A DNA stretch of 18,678 nucleotides, taken from contig PFEG01000032.1 of NCBI GenBank assembly GCA_002793885.1, forward strand, positions 5,592 to 24,269, given 5' to 3'. The number at the start of each line of letters is the position of its first letter. The first letter of the stretch is position 1. This DNA is from Candidatus Saccharibacteria bacterium CG10_big_fil_rev_8_21_14_0_10_47_8 (GTDB lineage Bacteria; Patescibacteriota; Saccharimonadia; Saccharimonadales; UBA10212). Both the position numbers and the translations under genes were made by a program. Positions 1 through 7,896 of the stretch are shown here, in pieces. The notes beneath the pieces are model-generated. The model was not told where the DNA came from. It searched no databases and saw nothing but the letters and a program-made list of their open reading frames with translations.

Positions 1-101
1 TTTGGACTAAAGGATAGCATTAAGTTCTCACGTGAATATGGCATCAGGCCTTTTAGGATGAATACTAAAGCTGATTGCTTTTTGCGACGTCTGTGGTTCA
101 C
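1..101 (-). CDS. N-terminal fragment of an unidentified protein (cut by window edge)
   Basis: A GTG at 101-99 opens a frame that stays open for 33 codons to the window edge. A good Shine-Dalgarno (AAGGAG, 113-108) lies 6 nt upstream, which decides this start. The visible protein starts with a basic stretch (RRRKK), then a hydrophobic run and a segment with an S-R-E-N-L motif. That segment faintly resembles the N-termini of small PaaX-like or winged-helix regulators of CPR bacteria; this is recall, not a domain match, so no function is assigned. It lies 249 bp beyond the last gene of the large minus-strand operon and has its own candidate promoter, so it is probably a separate unit. The main risk is that so short a fragment is open by chance, but ribosome site, hairpin and promoter together favour a real gene. 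Confidence 0.55.
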   Translation of the reverse strand, partial: MNHRRRKKQSALVFILKGLMPYSRENLMLSFSP

Positions 102-115
102 TAGTCTCTCCTTTA

Positions 116-130
116 CCGACTCAATGTCGG
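116..130 (-). promoter_or_regulatory. Leader hairpin just upstream of a Shine-Dalgarno
   Basis: CCGAC (116-120) and GTCGG (126-130) form a perfect 5-bp stem with a 5-nt loop, ending 2 nt before the AAGGAG of the left-edge gene. There is no T tract, so it is not a typical terminator. It could modulate ribosome access or stabilise the message end. Confidence 0.35.
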
Positions 131-143
131 GGTCTTATTGCAA

Positions 144-171
144 ATTGTAACCGATCGGACGCTTAATGCAA
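144..171 (-). promoter_or_regulatory. Candidate sigma-70-type promoter of the left-edge gene with operator-like palindrome
   Basis: On the minus strand TTGCAT (171-166) is followed after 16 nt by TACAAT (149-144), a 5/6 match to the -10 consensus; the -35 is weak. The perfect 8-bp palindrome CCGATCGG (151-158) sits in the spacer, where a repressor would block polymerase. The operator role is inference. Confidence 0.4.
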
Positions 172-350
172 TAGGGGTTGGGTTTTTGGAGAGATTTTGA
201 AAGCTATCGGACAGTTATTACCACAACCGCCGCCGAGCTTTGGTATAGTACTTAAAAGACCATCAAACTATTATCACCACAACCGACGCTGACGCCGTTA
301 TAGGTTACTTTACGGAAACCACCAACGTCATTACATTGTGATAAATCAAA

Positions 351-998
351 CTAAAGTTGATCGACTTTCTCAATAACGTCCGGAGGTATAGTAGGATTTG
401 AGGGCTCACCGATTGATATTGTAGGTTGCTTAATAGCCAACTTCCAGGCGCTTCCTTCTTTGTGCATTATAATTCGTAAGGTATCCAGCGAGGGATTTTT
501 TGGTTTTAGCACCGAGCCATACCAGTCGCCAAGTACGTATAGGTGGTCATTTATTACGGTATAATTCTGTGGAATATGCGGGTATGCCTTATAAAGACTC
601 TCGAGTATAGATGGCCTAACGCTTGGTAATAATGACTCTAGTTTTTGATCGTTGTAGCTTGGATGTACTGTAACCGTTTTGGTGTTATAGCTTATGATTT
701 CTTTTGTGACGGGGTTGCTGTACAGATTGCTAGGGTCACTTACTACAACATCATATATCCCTGTTTTTAGCTTAACCTTTTGGCTGGAAGAAACAGTAAC
801 TAGGAGTGGCCGGTTTTGATTATAGTTATACGCACCATCACCGCCTAAATCCTTATATATTGATACTTCTATCCCTTGAGGTACCTGCATAAGCACCAGG
901 ACAGATGAGTCTTGATGATTTTTATAAAGTCCTAGGGCAATGCCGCTACATAAGAATATAAAGAGTAGGATAATTATTGGTAAGGATAGCCGTCGCAT
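351..998 (-). CDS. Membrane-anchored protein with a PEGA-like beta region, function unknown
   Basis: The 215-aa product has a basic N-terminus and one hydrophobic segment (about residues 5-24), consistent with an uncleaved anchor and an outside domain. Residues about 31-112 look like a beta-rich PEGA-type fold: a short turn followed by V-K-L-K-T-G-x-Y-D-V-V-V, resembling the Gly-Tyr-x-hydrophobic signature of PEGA repeats, but too diverged for a firm call. Residues about 146-198 form a second module rich in aromatic residues (DWYG, W186). It is the last gene of the minus-strand operon, with its ATG 2 nt past the stop of the PEGA protein before it. Position and topology suggest a surface accessory of the secretion apparatus. 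No terminator is visible after it. Confidence 0.7.
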   Translation of the reverse strand: MRRLSLPIIILLFIFLCSGIALGLYKNHQDSSVLVLMQVPQGIEVSIYKDLGGDGAYNYNQNRPLLVTVSSSQKVKLKTGIYDVVVSDPSNLYSNPVTKEIISYNTKTVTVHPSYNDQKLESLLPSVRPSILESLYKAYPHIPQNYTVINDHLYVLGDWYGSVLKPKNPSLDTLRIIMHKEGSAWKLAIKQPTISIGEPSNPTIPPDVIEKVDQL

Positions 999-1000
999 CT

Positions 1001-1630
1001 TTATTCACCATCCTGTGCTTCGAAGCTGGTAACACTTCCGTTAAAAACAATATCCATGGTAGCCGGGTTGTAGCCGTTATTACGCATCCAGGCTAACGCA
1101 CTTTGGCGGTCAGTTGCCGTAGGTGCTGAAATATAAATTGCCGGCTGGTTTGAACCTTGCACTGGAATTCCCGAGCCTATCGTCGTAGTGCCAAAAGCCC
1201 CACCAATACTTATGGGTAGTTGTTGTAGCAGGGTGTTGCTTTGAACGGCTGTTTGGCTGTCGTAATCTGACTGATGGCTGCTTATACCTTCAGAGAGTTT
1301 TTGGTCGTCTGGGTTTTCTTTGTACCAATTTTGGGTTTTAGGTGAATTTGATGATAATGCGGTACCTAAGTAAACAGTCTGTTCAGCTTGTGTGGTGATA
1401 GTTTGCGCTTGCTGGCTAAATCCTTCTTTTGAAATTTTAACTGTGTGCTTACCGGCAAATACTTTATTATTCCCGACGCCAGCTTTTTTGCCATCTATGG
1501 TAATCTTTGCGCTCTTGGGGGCTACCTCAACCGTAATGACGCTATTACGCGGCGGAGCATGCCGGACAGCGGCATACCCAACTAGGAACAATAATGGCAG
1601 GCAGCATAGGAATAATAGTTTTCTTAACAT
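1001..1630 (-). CDS. Membrane-anchored PEGA-domain protein
   Basis: The 209-aa product has a hydrophobic signal or anchor (about residues 3-22) and one clear PEGA domain at about 31-90: a V-x-V-x-P-x-x-A-x-I-x-I-D-G core, then G-K-H-T-V-K-I-S-K-E-G-F. In known families PEGA domains are small extracytoplasmic beta-folds thought to bind surface polymers or proteins. Residues about 93-165 are a low-complexity Ser/Thr/Gln/Asn linker. The last 45 residues form a small C-terminal module of unknown role. The ATG lies 4 nt after the stop of the cell-wall enzyme gene with only a weak ribosome site, so translation is probably coupled. It may tether or position the neighbouring wall enzymes, which is inference. 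Confidence 0.8.
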   Translation of the reverse strand: MLRKLLFLCCLPLLFLVGYAAVRHAPPRNSVITVEVAPKSAKITIDGKKAGVGNNKVFAGKHTVKISKEGFSQQAQTITTQAEQTVYLGTALSSNSPKTQNWYKENPDDQKLSEGISSHQSDYDSQTAVQSNTLLQQLPISIGGAFGTTTIGSGIPVQGSNQPAIYISAPTATDRQSALAWMRNNGYNPATMDIVFNGSVTSFEAQDGE

Positions 1631-1634
1631 AATC

Positions 1635-4193
1635 TTATTTTAACCTTACTCTTATATAGTCTCCGCGTGTGTCATTTAGCACAGCCTTGCCGAGGCTCGC
1701 TGCTCTAGAATTTTGTGATGCGCTGGCTTCATCATAGTTATGAGGAGGTTGGTTGCCTACGAAAATGTAAGTGTGCCCTAAGCCATCGGCCCCACTGCCT
1801 TTGTTAACAATTAAGATATCTCCAGGGTGCAAATCAGTAATTTCGTTAACTTTATCAATTACATCGTATTTTTCGGGGTGCCCCCGAACGTATGTTTCTT
1901 GAGCGGATGTACTACTGGCTGGGTAGTCCGGGTCTGCGCCAGAGGCATGCATAACGGTTGCTACAAAGCTTCCACAATCGGCTACTCCAGCACCGTGGGG
2001 ATTGAATTGATCGTAAGCCTGTTGGTAGGCATCAGTTGGTGTGACACCATGCGAGCTATCTGGCCAAGCTAGTTTGAGTGCCTCCTGGGCGATACTTTGG
2101 TTACTTGTGTCCGAACTGCCGCAGCCGCTGGAAGTGCCTGTCGTATCAGCACTAGGTGCTGGGGTTGTACCGGCAGATCCGGTATGGTTAATCCAGTCAT
2201 GAGCGGCGTTTATACGCGCACTATCACCCTGCCCGCTCGATCCTTCATAAAATCTCTGCCAGTACTGTACTGCCTCTGTATAATCAGTAATCAGTTTTAA
2301 TCCGTCAATCATATGTTGTGTAGCGGTAGGGGATCGATTGTTAATTTCCCACCACATAATGTTAAGCTGGGTTGACAATTTGGCTATATTGCCAGAAACA
2401 TGAGCATCCCGCTGTATTCCCAGTACCTTTGAGCCTGGCAGCCACTGTCCAAGCCCCCAAGCTACGCTAACGTCACTAGGATCGGGGTTGTGGCTGCCGC
2501 CGTAGACTATTGTGGGGTCAAAACCTGACTCAACCTGCAGGTTACCCATTATGCCGGCAACCTGTACCTTTGATAAGCCTTTGGCTGGATCTATAAAGAA
2601 GTTCCAAACCTTTTCGGCATTGCTATTGCCTACTAACGCTGCATCACTGACGTCAGTATCACTTTCACTGCAGCAGGATTGGCCGGCGGTTGGTGTTCCT
2701 GAAGCGGAGGGGGAGCTGCCTATAGCGGCAGCCAGGTCGGCGCTACCATTTTTTATGGCTTTAATAGCATCCGGGTCGCTAGATGATTTATTGATATACA
2801 AACCTATAATATAATCTTTCCCGCCAACCTTAAATTTACCCACATTGCCAGCAACCGTACTGGTGCCGGCCCATTTATTGGCATCATCAGTTACACCGTA
2901 GTGATTATCACTTTGGGCGGCTGCTTGCAGCGCGTTTTGAGCGATAGTGTATCCAGCGCCACGGGTGGAAAATATATGGTTCATGGCCGTAGCTTGGTCT
3001 GATATCGTGCTGTCGTTCTTACCGTCGTTAGCTGGATCATAGTAGCCTTTCACGGTCGTATGCGTATATCCATAGGATTGGGCCTTTGTGGTAAAAGCGT
3101 TCACGCCACCGAGTGCTTTCATTATTACGTTCGCACCAACATTGCTGGAGCGGCTTAGCATTTGTTGTAGCGCATTTTGTAAGGTAGTGTTGCGCGTTCC
3201 CAGATCGTTGCCGCCGCTATAATAAACGTCCCTGCCAACGGCAACAGAGCTGCTCAGGTCTAACTCGCTCCTAAGCAGTACGTCGGCAATTATTAACTTC
3301 ATAGTAGAGGCTGGAGTTGAGGGCGGCTCGTCGGCATGAGAATCAGCAATCGTACCTCCGCCTAATTCCTGGATTACTGCGGATTGAAGGCCGTACTTAC
3401 TCACTATGCTGCTAATGTTAACTGTAGTGCTTCCTGTCGCAGCGCCAACGCTTGTAGTCGTGGGGGATGATCCTAAAGACTGGACAACAAAGTCACTTAG
3501 CTTTGGATAGCCATCACCGGATGGGTGGACGCCTAAGGAAGCGTCAAAAGTGTATTTTCCAGGGTGGCTCGTTACCTCGTTGCTCCAATTAATAAGCTTG
3601 TATCCAAGAGCACTTGCCTGGCTGTTAATGGCGGCATTGATTTTGGACATATTCTTTATTGTAGAATAAGTATTCATCCAGTAAATTTGCGCCGTTGAGT
3701 TAGCCTTTTTTATCTCCCGGATCATTGATTTTATTGCGGCCTCATCACTACTTTGCGAGGCACCAAGATCGTTAGTGCCCAGCTCTACCACAATTTTATC
3801 GGCAGCCTGGACGTTGGTTTTATCGGCTTGAATTTTTGCTTCCGAGGCGCCGATACCTATACCAACCGTTCCTTCAATCTGAGTAACGCTGTTACCGGCT
3901 GCTGTAAGTTTAGGTTGAAGATTGCCTGAATCACGCATGCCAACAGTAAGTGAATCGCCAATTTGGTAGACTTTGCCTGTTGCGGTCGTAGCAGTATCAG
4001 TTGTGGCGGTTGGTGCGGCTGAGCAGCTATCATCTGTATTAAAGAAGTGAATATTAGAGTCAACATCCTTCTTTTGATTATCAGAAAGCGCAAAAACGAC
4101 TGAACTGGCTTGCGATAGTAGAAAAATACACAGCATTGATACCCAGCCGATTTTTCGTAAAGTTAATCTATATTTTAGTTTCATGTACATCAT
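1635..4193 (-). CDS. Secreted four-module cell-wall enzyme: SGNH hydrolase, beta-lactamase-like, phage-type lysozyme, CHAP/NlpC-like
   Basis: The 852-aa protein starts with a long signal-like segment (about 1-36). Module 1 (about 74-240) is an SGNH/GDSL hydrolase: G79-D80-S81, G139-T-N141-D, and H223 in G-V-H-P. The Asp usually three residues before that His is Leu220; Asp217 may replace it. Module 2 (about 255-490) is a class-A beta-lactamase or D,D-peptidase-like fold with S296-T-M-K299 and S349-S-N351; the KTG triad reads W-A-G (441-443). Module 3 (about 525-670) resembles phage tail-tip lysozyme domains, with M-G-N-L-Q-V-E555-S-G-F and G-L-G-Q-W. Module 4 (about 700-852) is CHAP or NlpC/P60-like with D-C740-G-S-F and G-H807. 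Thr/Ser/Pro linkers separate modules. Lysozyme plus amidase pairs are known in Gram-positive conjugation systems, where they open the wall for the channel. The first two modules are unusual additions. ATG is 2 nt after the previous stop, with AGGTAA upstream. Confidence 0.85.
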   Translation of the reverse strand: MMYMKLKYRLTLRKIGWVSMLCIFLLSQASSVVFALSDNQKKDVDSNIHFFNTDDSCSAAPTATTDTATTATGKVYQIGDSLTVGMRDSGNLQPKLTAAGNSVTQIEGTVGIGIGASEAKIQADKTNVQAADKIVVELGTNDLGASQSSDEAAIKSMIREIKKANSTAQIYWMNTYSTIKNMSKINAAINSQASALGYKLINWSNEVTSHPGKYTFDASLGVHPSGDGYPKLSDFVVQSLGSSPTTTSVGAATGSTTVNISSIVSKYGLQSAVIQELGGGTIADSHADEPPSTPASTMKLIIADVLLRSELDLSSSVAVGRDVYYSGGNDLGTRNTTLQNALQQMLSRSSNVGANVIMKALGGVNAFTTKAQSYGYTHTTVKGYYDPANDGKNDSTISDQATAMNHIFSTRGAGYTIAQNALQAAAQSDNHYGVTDDANKWAGTSTVAGNVGKFKVGGKDYIIGLYINKSSSDPDAIKAIKNGSADLAAAIGSSPSASGTPTAGQSCCSESDTDVSDAALVGNSNAEKVWNFFIDPAKGLSKVQVAGIMGNLQVESGFDPTIVYGGSHNPDPSDVSVAWGLGQWLPGSKVLGIQRDAHVSGNIAKLSTQLNIMWWEINNRSPTATQHMIDGLKLITDYTEAVQYWQRFYEGSSGQGDSARINAAHDWINHTGSAGTTPAPSADTTGTSSGCGSSDTSNQSIAQEALKLAWPDSSHGVTPTDAYQQAYDQFNPHGAGVADCGSFVATVMHASGADPDYPASSTSAQETYVRGHPEKYDVIDKVNEITDLHPGDILIVNKGSGADGLGHTYIFVGNQPPHNYDEASASQNSRAASLGKAVLNDTRGDYIRVRLK

Positions 4194-4195
4194 TA

Positions 4196-7100
4196 CTAGT
4201 TACCTGTTGGCGACCAATGCCACGCTTCAGCCGGATAGTTTTTATACCCAAAGCTATCGGCATTTTTACTTAACCATTCCCAGAATGCATTTCCAGATAC
4301 AGGGCCGGCGCTGGAAGGAAGCCCGCCAAAGTCTATTGCCAGCCCTGCTTGGTGGTTAGAAGTCCCAGGTCGGGCGACTCGATCATATGTGCCGCTACTA
4401 CAATTAGTATTGTGGTCACACAAGTATTGCTGATGAGCCATGCTGCGGAATGAACTGATGGCGGTTAAGGTTACACCGTCTTTTTTAGCAGCTTCTACCA
4501 TGGCGTAAACAGCCCCCGAAACTCTTGAATTAACAACGGCACCGCCATTTGCTCCGCTAACCCCATATCCATCATTGCTTTCATCGTCAGTACTGGGCAA
4601 GTTAGGTAGGGCGCAAACCCTGATTTTTACCACATTGCCACCGCTGTAGCCATCCTCTATGCCTAAATCTTTAGTATGGTTGGCGCAGGCGATATTTACC
4701 GAACTATCGTAAAGGTGCGCTGTGTCAATTGTGGCTCCGGCTGCTCCGCCGGCAGGCGTGGTGTTAAGTGCCTTTCTGTAGTAATCGTAAAGTTCTGAAA
4801 CGATTTTAGAAATTACCTGGGGGCTGGAACTAAAACTATTCCCCACACACCAAGGCTTTTGACTGGCTCCAAGGCATTCACTAACCACTGCGGGGTTTGA
4901 AAAGAAAAAGCCGGTGGCCGGATCTCGCATTAAAAGCGACCTTCGTAGGTAACCTGCAGACTTAACTGCTTTATTGTACTCAGCATCACCTTCGGGATGG
5001 TCGGCCAAAACACTTAGCTGAGCTATGATTGCTTTTGCGGTCATTCCGGGGTGCAGCGCCAGAGCACGGTTAACAACATCTGCGTTTGAAACTGAGGCAT
5101 TGGGTACTTGAACAGCGGCGATGCCAACTTGCCATGGTACACTCAAGCTTTCTTTACAAGGGTCAGTAAAGCCTATATGATCATTCCCCTTGTATGGTCC
5201 GGTTGGTGTTTGGGCGCAGTTAGAGTAGCCAAAGGGGTTGTCTTGATCCAGAACACCTTCTCTTAGTGACCACCAGGTTCCTTGTGCGGCCATGGTAGCT
5301 TTTTTATCAGGAGTACCAGGTAACAGCGATACCACGTTTTCAGCTATATATTTTATCCATTTAGACTGGTTAGCACTGAGGTCCTGGCCGTTCAATGTCT
5401 TAAGAGCTTCAACCTCTATAGCGGCCCCGGCTGCTGGGTTAGCGGTAGGTGCTTCTTGCATACCGATGTTTATACAAGATTGCTCGTCGCCCTCGTAACA
5501 TGCGTCGGCATCCATGTTCTGAGTATCGAAAATAAAGAACCGAACCCGCAGCCAATCGTCTCCAGAATCCTTACACTCACTGCCTAGATCACTATACCTG
5601 GGAACATCATCCTTGCTTGATACTCCCCAATTGTCTTCATCATCTTGTTCGATGATTATGTTAAAGCATTTTTTTGCCCTATCAACGTATTTTTGCCCTG
5701 CATCTGATAGTTGCCCATTCGCGTCTACCATAAAACCCGTAATATTTTTACTATGATCAGTTTCATTGATGCAGCCAAATAAATGGCAAGCGTTATTAAT
5801 AGGATTTTTTACCAAGGGATTATTGAGCTCCCCAGTACTAAATCCGTATTTGCTAAAGCCATAATCGTAAGGCTGGGCTGGAGCGGCATGCGCAATACCC
5901 AAGAACAATTTTTGCGGTAGTTTGGCCACGGACTTACTAATATTTAAGAATGAATAGGCCAGATTTGAAACGTTTTGCATAGCATCAGGATTTTGCTGAT
6001 CTATCACTTTGGATATATAGCTACGGCTGTCATACGGATTCAATAATTTGTATGCGATATTATGATTTTTAAACTCATATTGAGAATCAGCATTTTCGTC
6101 GGCTTTGAGTTGTGCCACTTCTGTAGCATTTAGCTCTCTGCCTCCGGTTGAAATAGCTTGGTCGTTGGCTGCTAAGCGAGCACCGTAATTTATGTAATTG
6201 CCGTAGTCTGCACCGGCTACATTGGGGTCGATTGCTTCTCCGGCTAACCAGTGGGCCAATGCGGACTCTACGGGAGGTATTGCTACTTGGCCGACTACGA
6301 ACCCAACCAGCGTACTAATTGGCCCGCCAGCAAAGCTTATGACCGCGCTCAACGCCTGCCCTACGCTGCTGCATACGCCGTCCAAAGCTGTACCGAGTCC
6401 ATCCTCATTTAGAAAGTCAAACGGTGTGCTTGAGTTACCGGCGCCCTTAGCTGTCTTATCGGCATCAGGACCAGTCTGGGGTTGGCCTAATTCTGCTTGT
6501 ATACTGCGTGCCGATGACCATGAGGTCGGTTTTTGGTCAGTCCTGCCCGGAGTTGTGCCGTTGAGTAATTTTGAGTATTTACCAAGCTGTTGCAAATTTA
6601 CGTCTTGTCCGCTTTTTACTTGGTTGCCAACAGCAATAGCCTCTACTCCCATCCGCATAAGTGGTAAAACTACTTGGGTATGTTTGATTTCGTCTGCGTG
6701 GCCGGGAATACTTTTTGCCAGGCACAGAATTCCAGCTACGGCTGCTGCACCACCTGTCAACTTGGTGGCAATATGGTCTTGGAAAGCTAGTAACTTACTT
6801 GGTTCATTACCAACGGCTTTGCCTTTTTCAGAAGTAGAACCGGCTTCATCTCTTACGTTAGTAGCTCTATCTAGTTTTTCTTGGGGATCACCATCCTTTG
6901 TTGAACTATTGAGGGCAGGCTCAGGGCTGGCAGCACCTTTCTCTACCCCCTTAATGCGTTCTGTCCACCAAGTTTCTACGTTTCTCAGTATTCTATTATC
7001 AATTTTTTTAATGGGATGCCATGTTACCCCGGCTCGCTTGCCCATTACTCTTGCCTGTATGTCTGCCGGTATAACAGCGGTGCCAGCAGCGATTGAAAAC

Positions 7101-7891
7101 CTTTTTACTAAACGCCTATATTTAACAGGGTTTTTGATGGGATCCAGCTCAGCGGAACTTAAAACCAACTTCCCCGCTGTCTTACCTGATCCCTCTACAA
7201 GATCATAGCCAAATTGTTCTTTAAAAATTTTTTTAATGTTTTGCGGACTTTTGTCTCGCAGGTTACCAAGTTGCGACTCCGCAAATTTTGCAGGGTCTAC
7301 CGCAAAACCATCTCCAAATCCAAAATGTTCTGTGTACAAAGACTCAACCCCGATGTTGCTAAATTTAGCCTCTATTTTATTAGCATATCTATTGGCAAGA
7401 ACCCCAAGCCGAACGTTCTGTGGTTTAGTTGGATCTCGAAGATAGCGAACCGTTTGCATGAATCTGCCGTCGGCCGCATCTTCATTAGCGGAAAAGTGGA
7501 ACTGTTCCATAAGCTGGGCGATATGAATAAATTGAAGCGGTCCGGAACCGATAGCGAAGAATAGAAGTATGGCCACAATTGTGCCAACCGCACCGCCGCC
7601 AAGAACCGTACGCCTTTTGTTAAATAGCCACTTTCTAGTTTGTGCTTTACTGGGTGTCTTATATAGGGACTCATTTTGGGCTGGTGGCGCAATTCCGCCT
7701 CTTGCCGTGCCAGCGGCTTGCTCTTTTCCCCCTAAACTTTCGGGGCTATCGGGAACCGAGTGTAAATCTCCAGTTGGCGGGGATGTATCGCCACCTCCCT
7801 CCAGCTTTTTTAGTTCTGGTCTGCCTGGTGGAGCACTATCAACATTCCCCGGTCTTTCGTCTTCATCGAATTGCCGAGCGGGTTCTGCCAT
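4196..7891 (-). CDS. Large T4SS-linked membrane protein with C-terminal VanY-type (M15) peptidase
   Basis: The 1231-aa product has a hydrophilic Pro/Gly/Asp-rich N-terminus (1-85), a basic stop-transfer segment and a membrane helix (about 96-116). Two further hydrophobic stretches at about 375-395 and 505-550 could be membrane-associated. The middle (about 120-1100) is not recognised. The end (about 1110-1231) is a D-Ala-D-Ala carboxypeptidase-like M15 domain: S-S-F-R1149-S, the S-x-H1180-x6-D1187 zinc motif, and E1222-A-W-H1225 supplying the catalytic Glu and third ligand. All expected metal and catalytic residues are present. Such enzymes trim stem peptides of peptidoglycan; here the domain would face the wall at the secretion channel. 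The gene starts 5 nt after the virB4 stop. It could be a VirB8/VirB1 functional stand-in, but no homology supports that. Confidence 0.82.
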   Translation of the reverse strand: MAEPARQFDEDERPGNVDSAPPGRPELKKLEGGGDTSPPTGDLHSVPDSPESLGGKEQAAGTARGGIAPPAQNESLYKTPSKAQTRKWLFNKRRTVLGGGAVGTIVAILLFFAIGSGPLQFIHIAQLMEQFHFSANEDAADGRFMQTVRYLRDPTKPQNVRLGVLANRYANKIEAKFSNIGVESLYTEHFGFGDGFAVDPAKFAESQLGNLRDKSPQNIKKIFKEQFGYDLVEGSGKTAGKLVLSSAELDPIKNPVKYRRLVKRFSIAAGTAVIPADIQARVMGKRAGVTWHPIKKIDNRILRNVETWWTERIKGVEKGAASPEPALNSSTKDGDPQEKLDRATNVRDEAGSTSEKGKAVGNEPSKLLAFQDHIATKLTGGAAAVAGILCLAKSIPGHADEIKHTQVVLPLMRMGVEAIAVGNQVKSGQDVNLQQLGKYSKLLNGTTPGRTDQKPTSWSSARSIQAELGQPQTGPDADKTAKGAGNSSTPFDFLNEDGLGTALDGVCSSVGQALSAVISFAGGPISTLVGFVVGQVAIPPVESALAHWLAGEAIDPNVAGADYGNYINYGARLAANDQAISTGGRELNATEVAQLKADENADSQYEFKNHNIAYKLLNPYDSRSYISKVIDQQNPDAMQNVSNLAYSFLNISKSVAKLPQKLFLGIAHAAPAQPYDYGFSKYGFSTGELNNPLVKNPINNACHLFGCINETDHSKNITGFMVDANGQLSDAGQKYVDRAKKCFNIIIEQDDEDNWGVSSKDDVPRYSDLGSECKDSGDDWLRVRFFIFDTQNMDADACYEGDEQSCINIGMQEAPTANPAAGAAIEVEALKTLNGQDLSANQSKWIKYIAENVVSLLPGTPDKKATMAAQGTWWSLREGVLDQDNPFGYSNCAQTPTGPYKGNDHIGFTDPCKESLSVPWQVGIAAVQVPNASVSNADVVNRALALHPGMTAKAIIAQLSVLADHPEGDAEYNKAVKSAGYLRRSLLMRDPATGFFFSNPAVVSECLGASQKPWCVGNSFSSSPQVISKIVSELYDYYRKALNTTPAGGAAGATIDTAHLYDSSVNIACANHTKDLGIEDGYSGGNVVKIRVCALPNLPSTDDESNDGYGVSGANGGAVVNSRVSGAVYAMVEAAKKDGVTLTAISSFRSMAHQQYLCDHNTNCSSGTYDRVARPGTSNHQAGLAIDFGGLPSSAGPVSGNAFWEWLSKNADSFGYKNYPAEAWHWSPTGN

Positions 7892-7896
7892 GTCCT

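Larger units (their letters stand above)
102..350. other. Non-coding interval between the long operon and the left-edge gene
   Basis: No convincing gene is seen. The interval holds a candidate promoter, an 8-bp palindrome and a 5-bp hairpin serving the left-edge gene, plus an imperfect direct duplication (two copies 56 bp apart, about 198-238 and 254-294). On the minus strand both copies can be read as short Gly-Cys-Gly-containing peptides without a start codon. A 9-base extended -10 (TGGTATAGT, plus strand 241-249) is identical to those in the divergent promoter region near 14.7 kb, but here it faces no plus-strand gene. Confidence 0.6.

Noticed and set aside
241..249. Plus-strand extended -10 TGGTATAGT as a promoter for a plus-strand gene
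   Set aside because: No -35 and no plus-strand gene follows; kept only as a repeated motif that might drive antisense RNA.
6222..7208. A 328-codon plus-strand open frame opposite the large VanY-fusion gene
   Set aside because: It is antisense to a gene with clear domains, has no recognisable motifs, and its composition is that of a shadow frame of the real gene.
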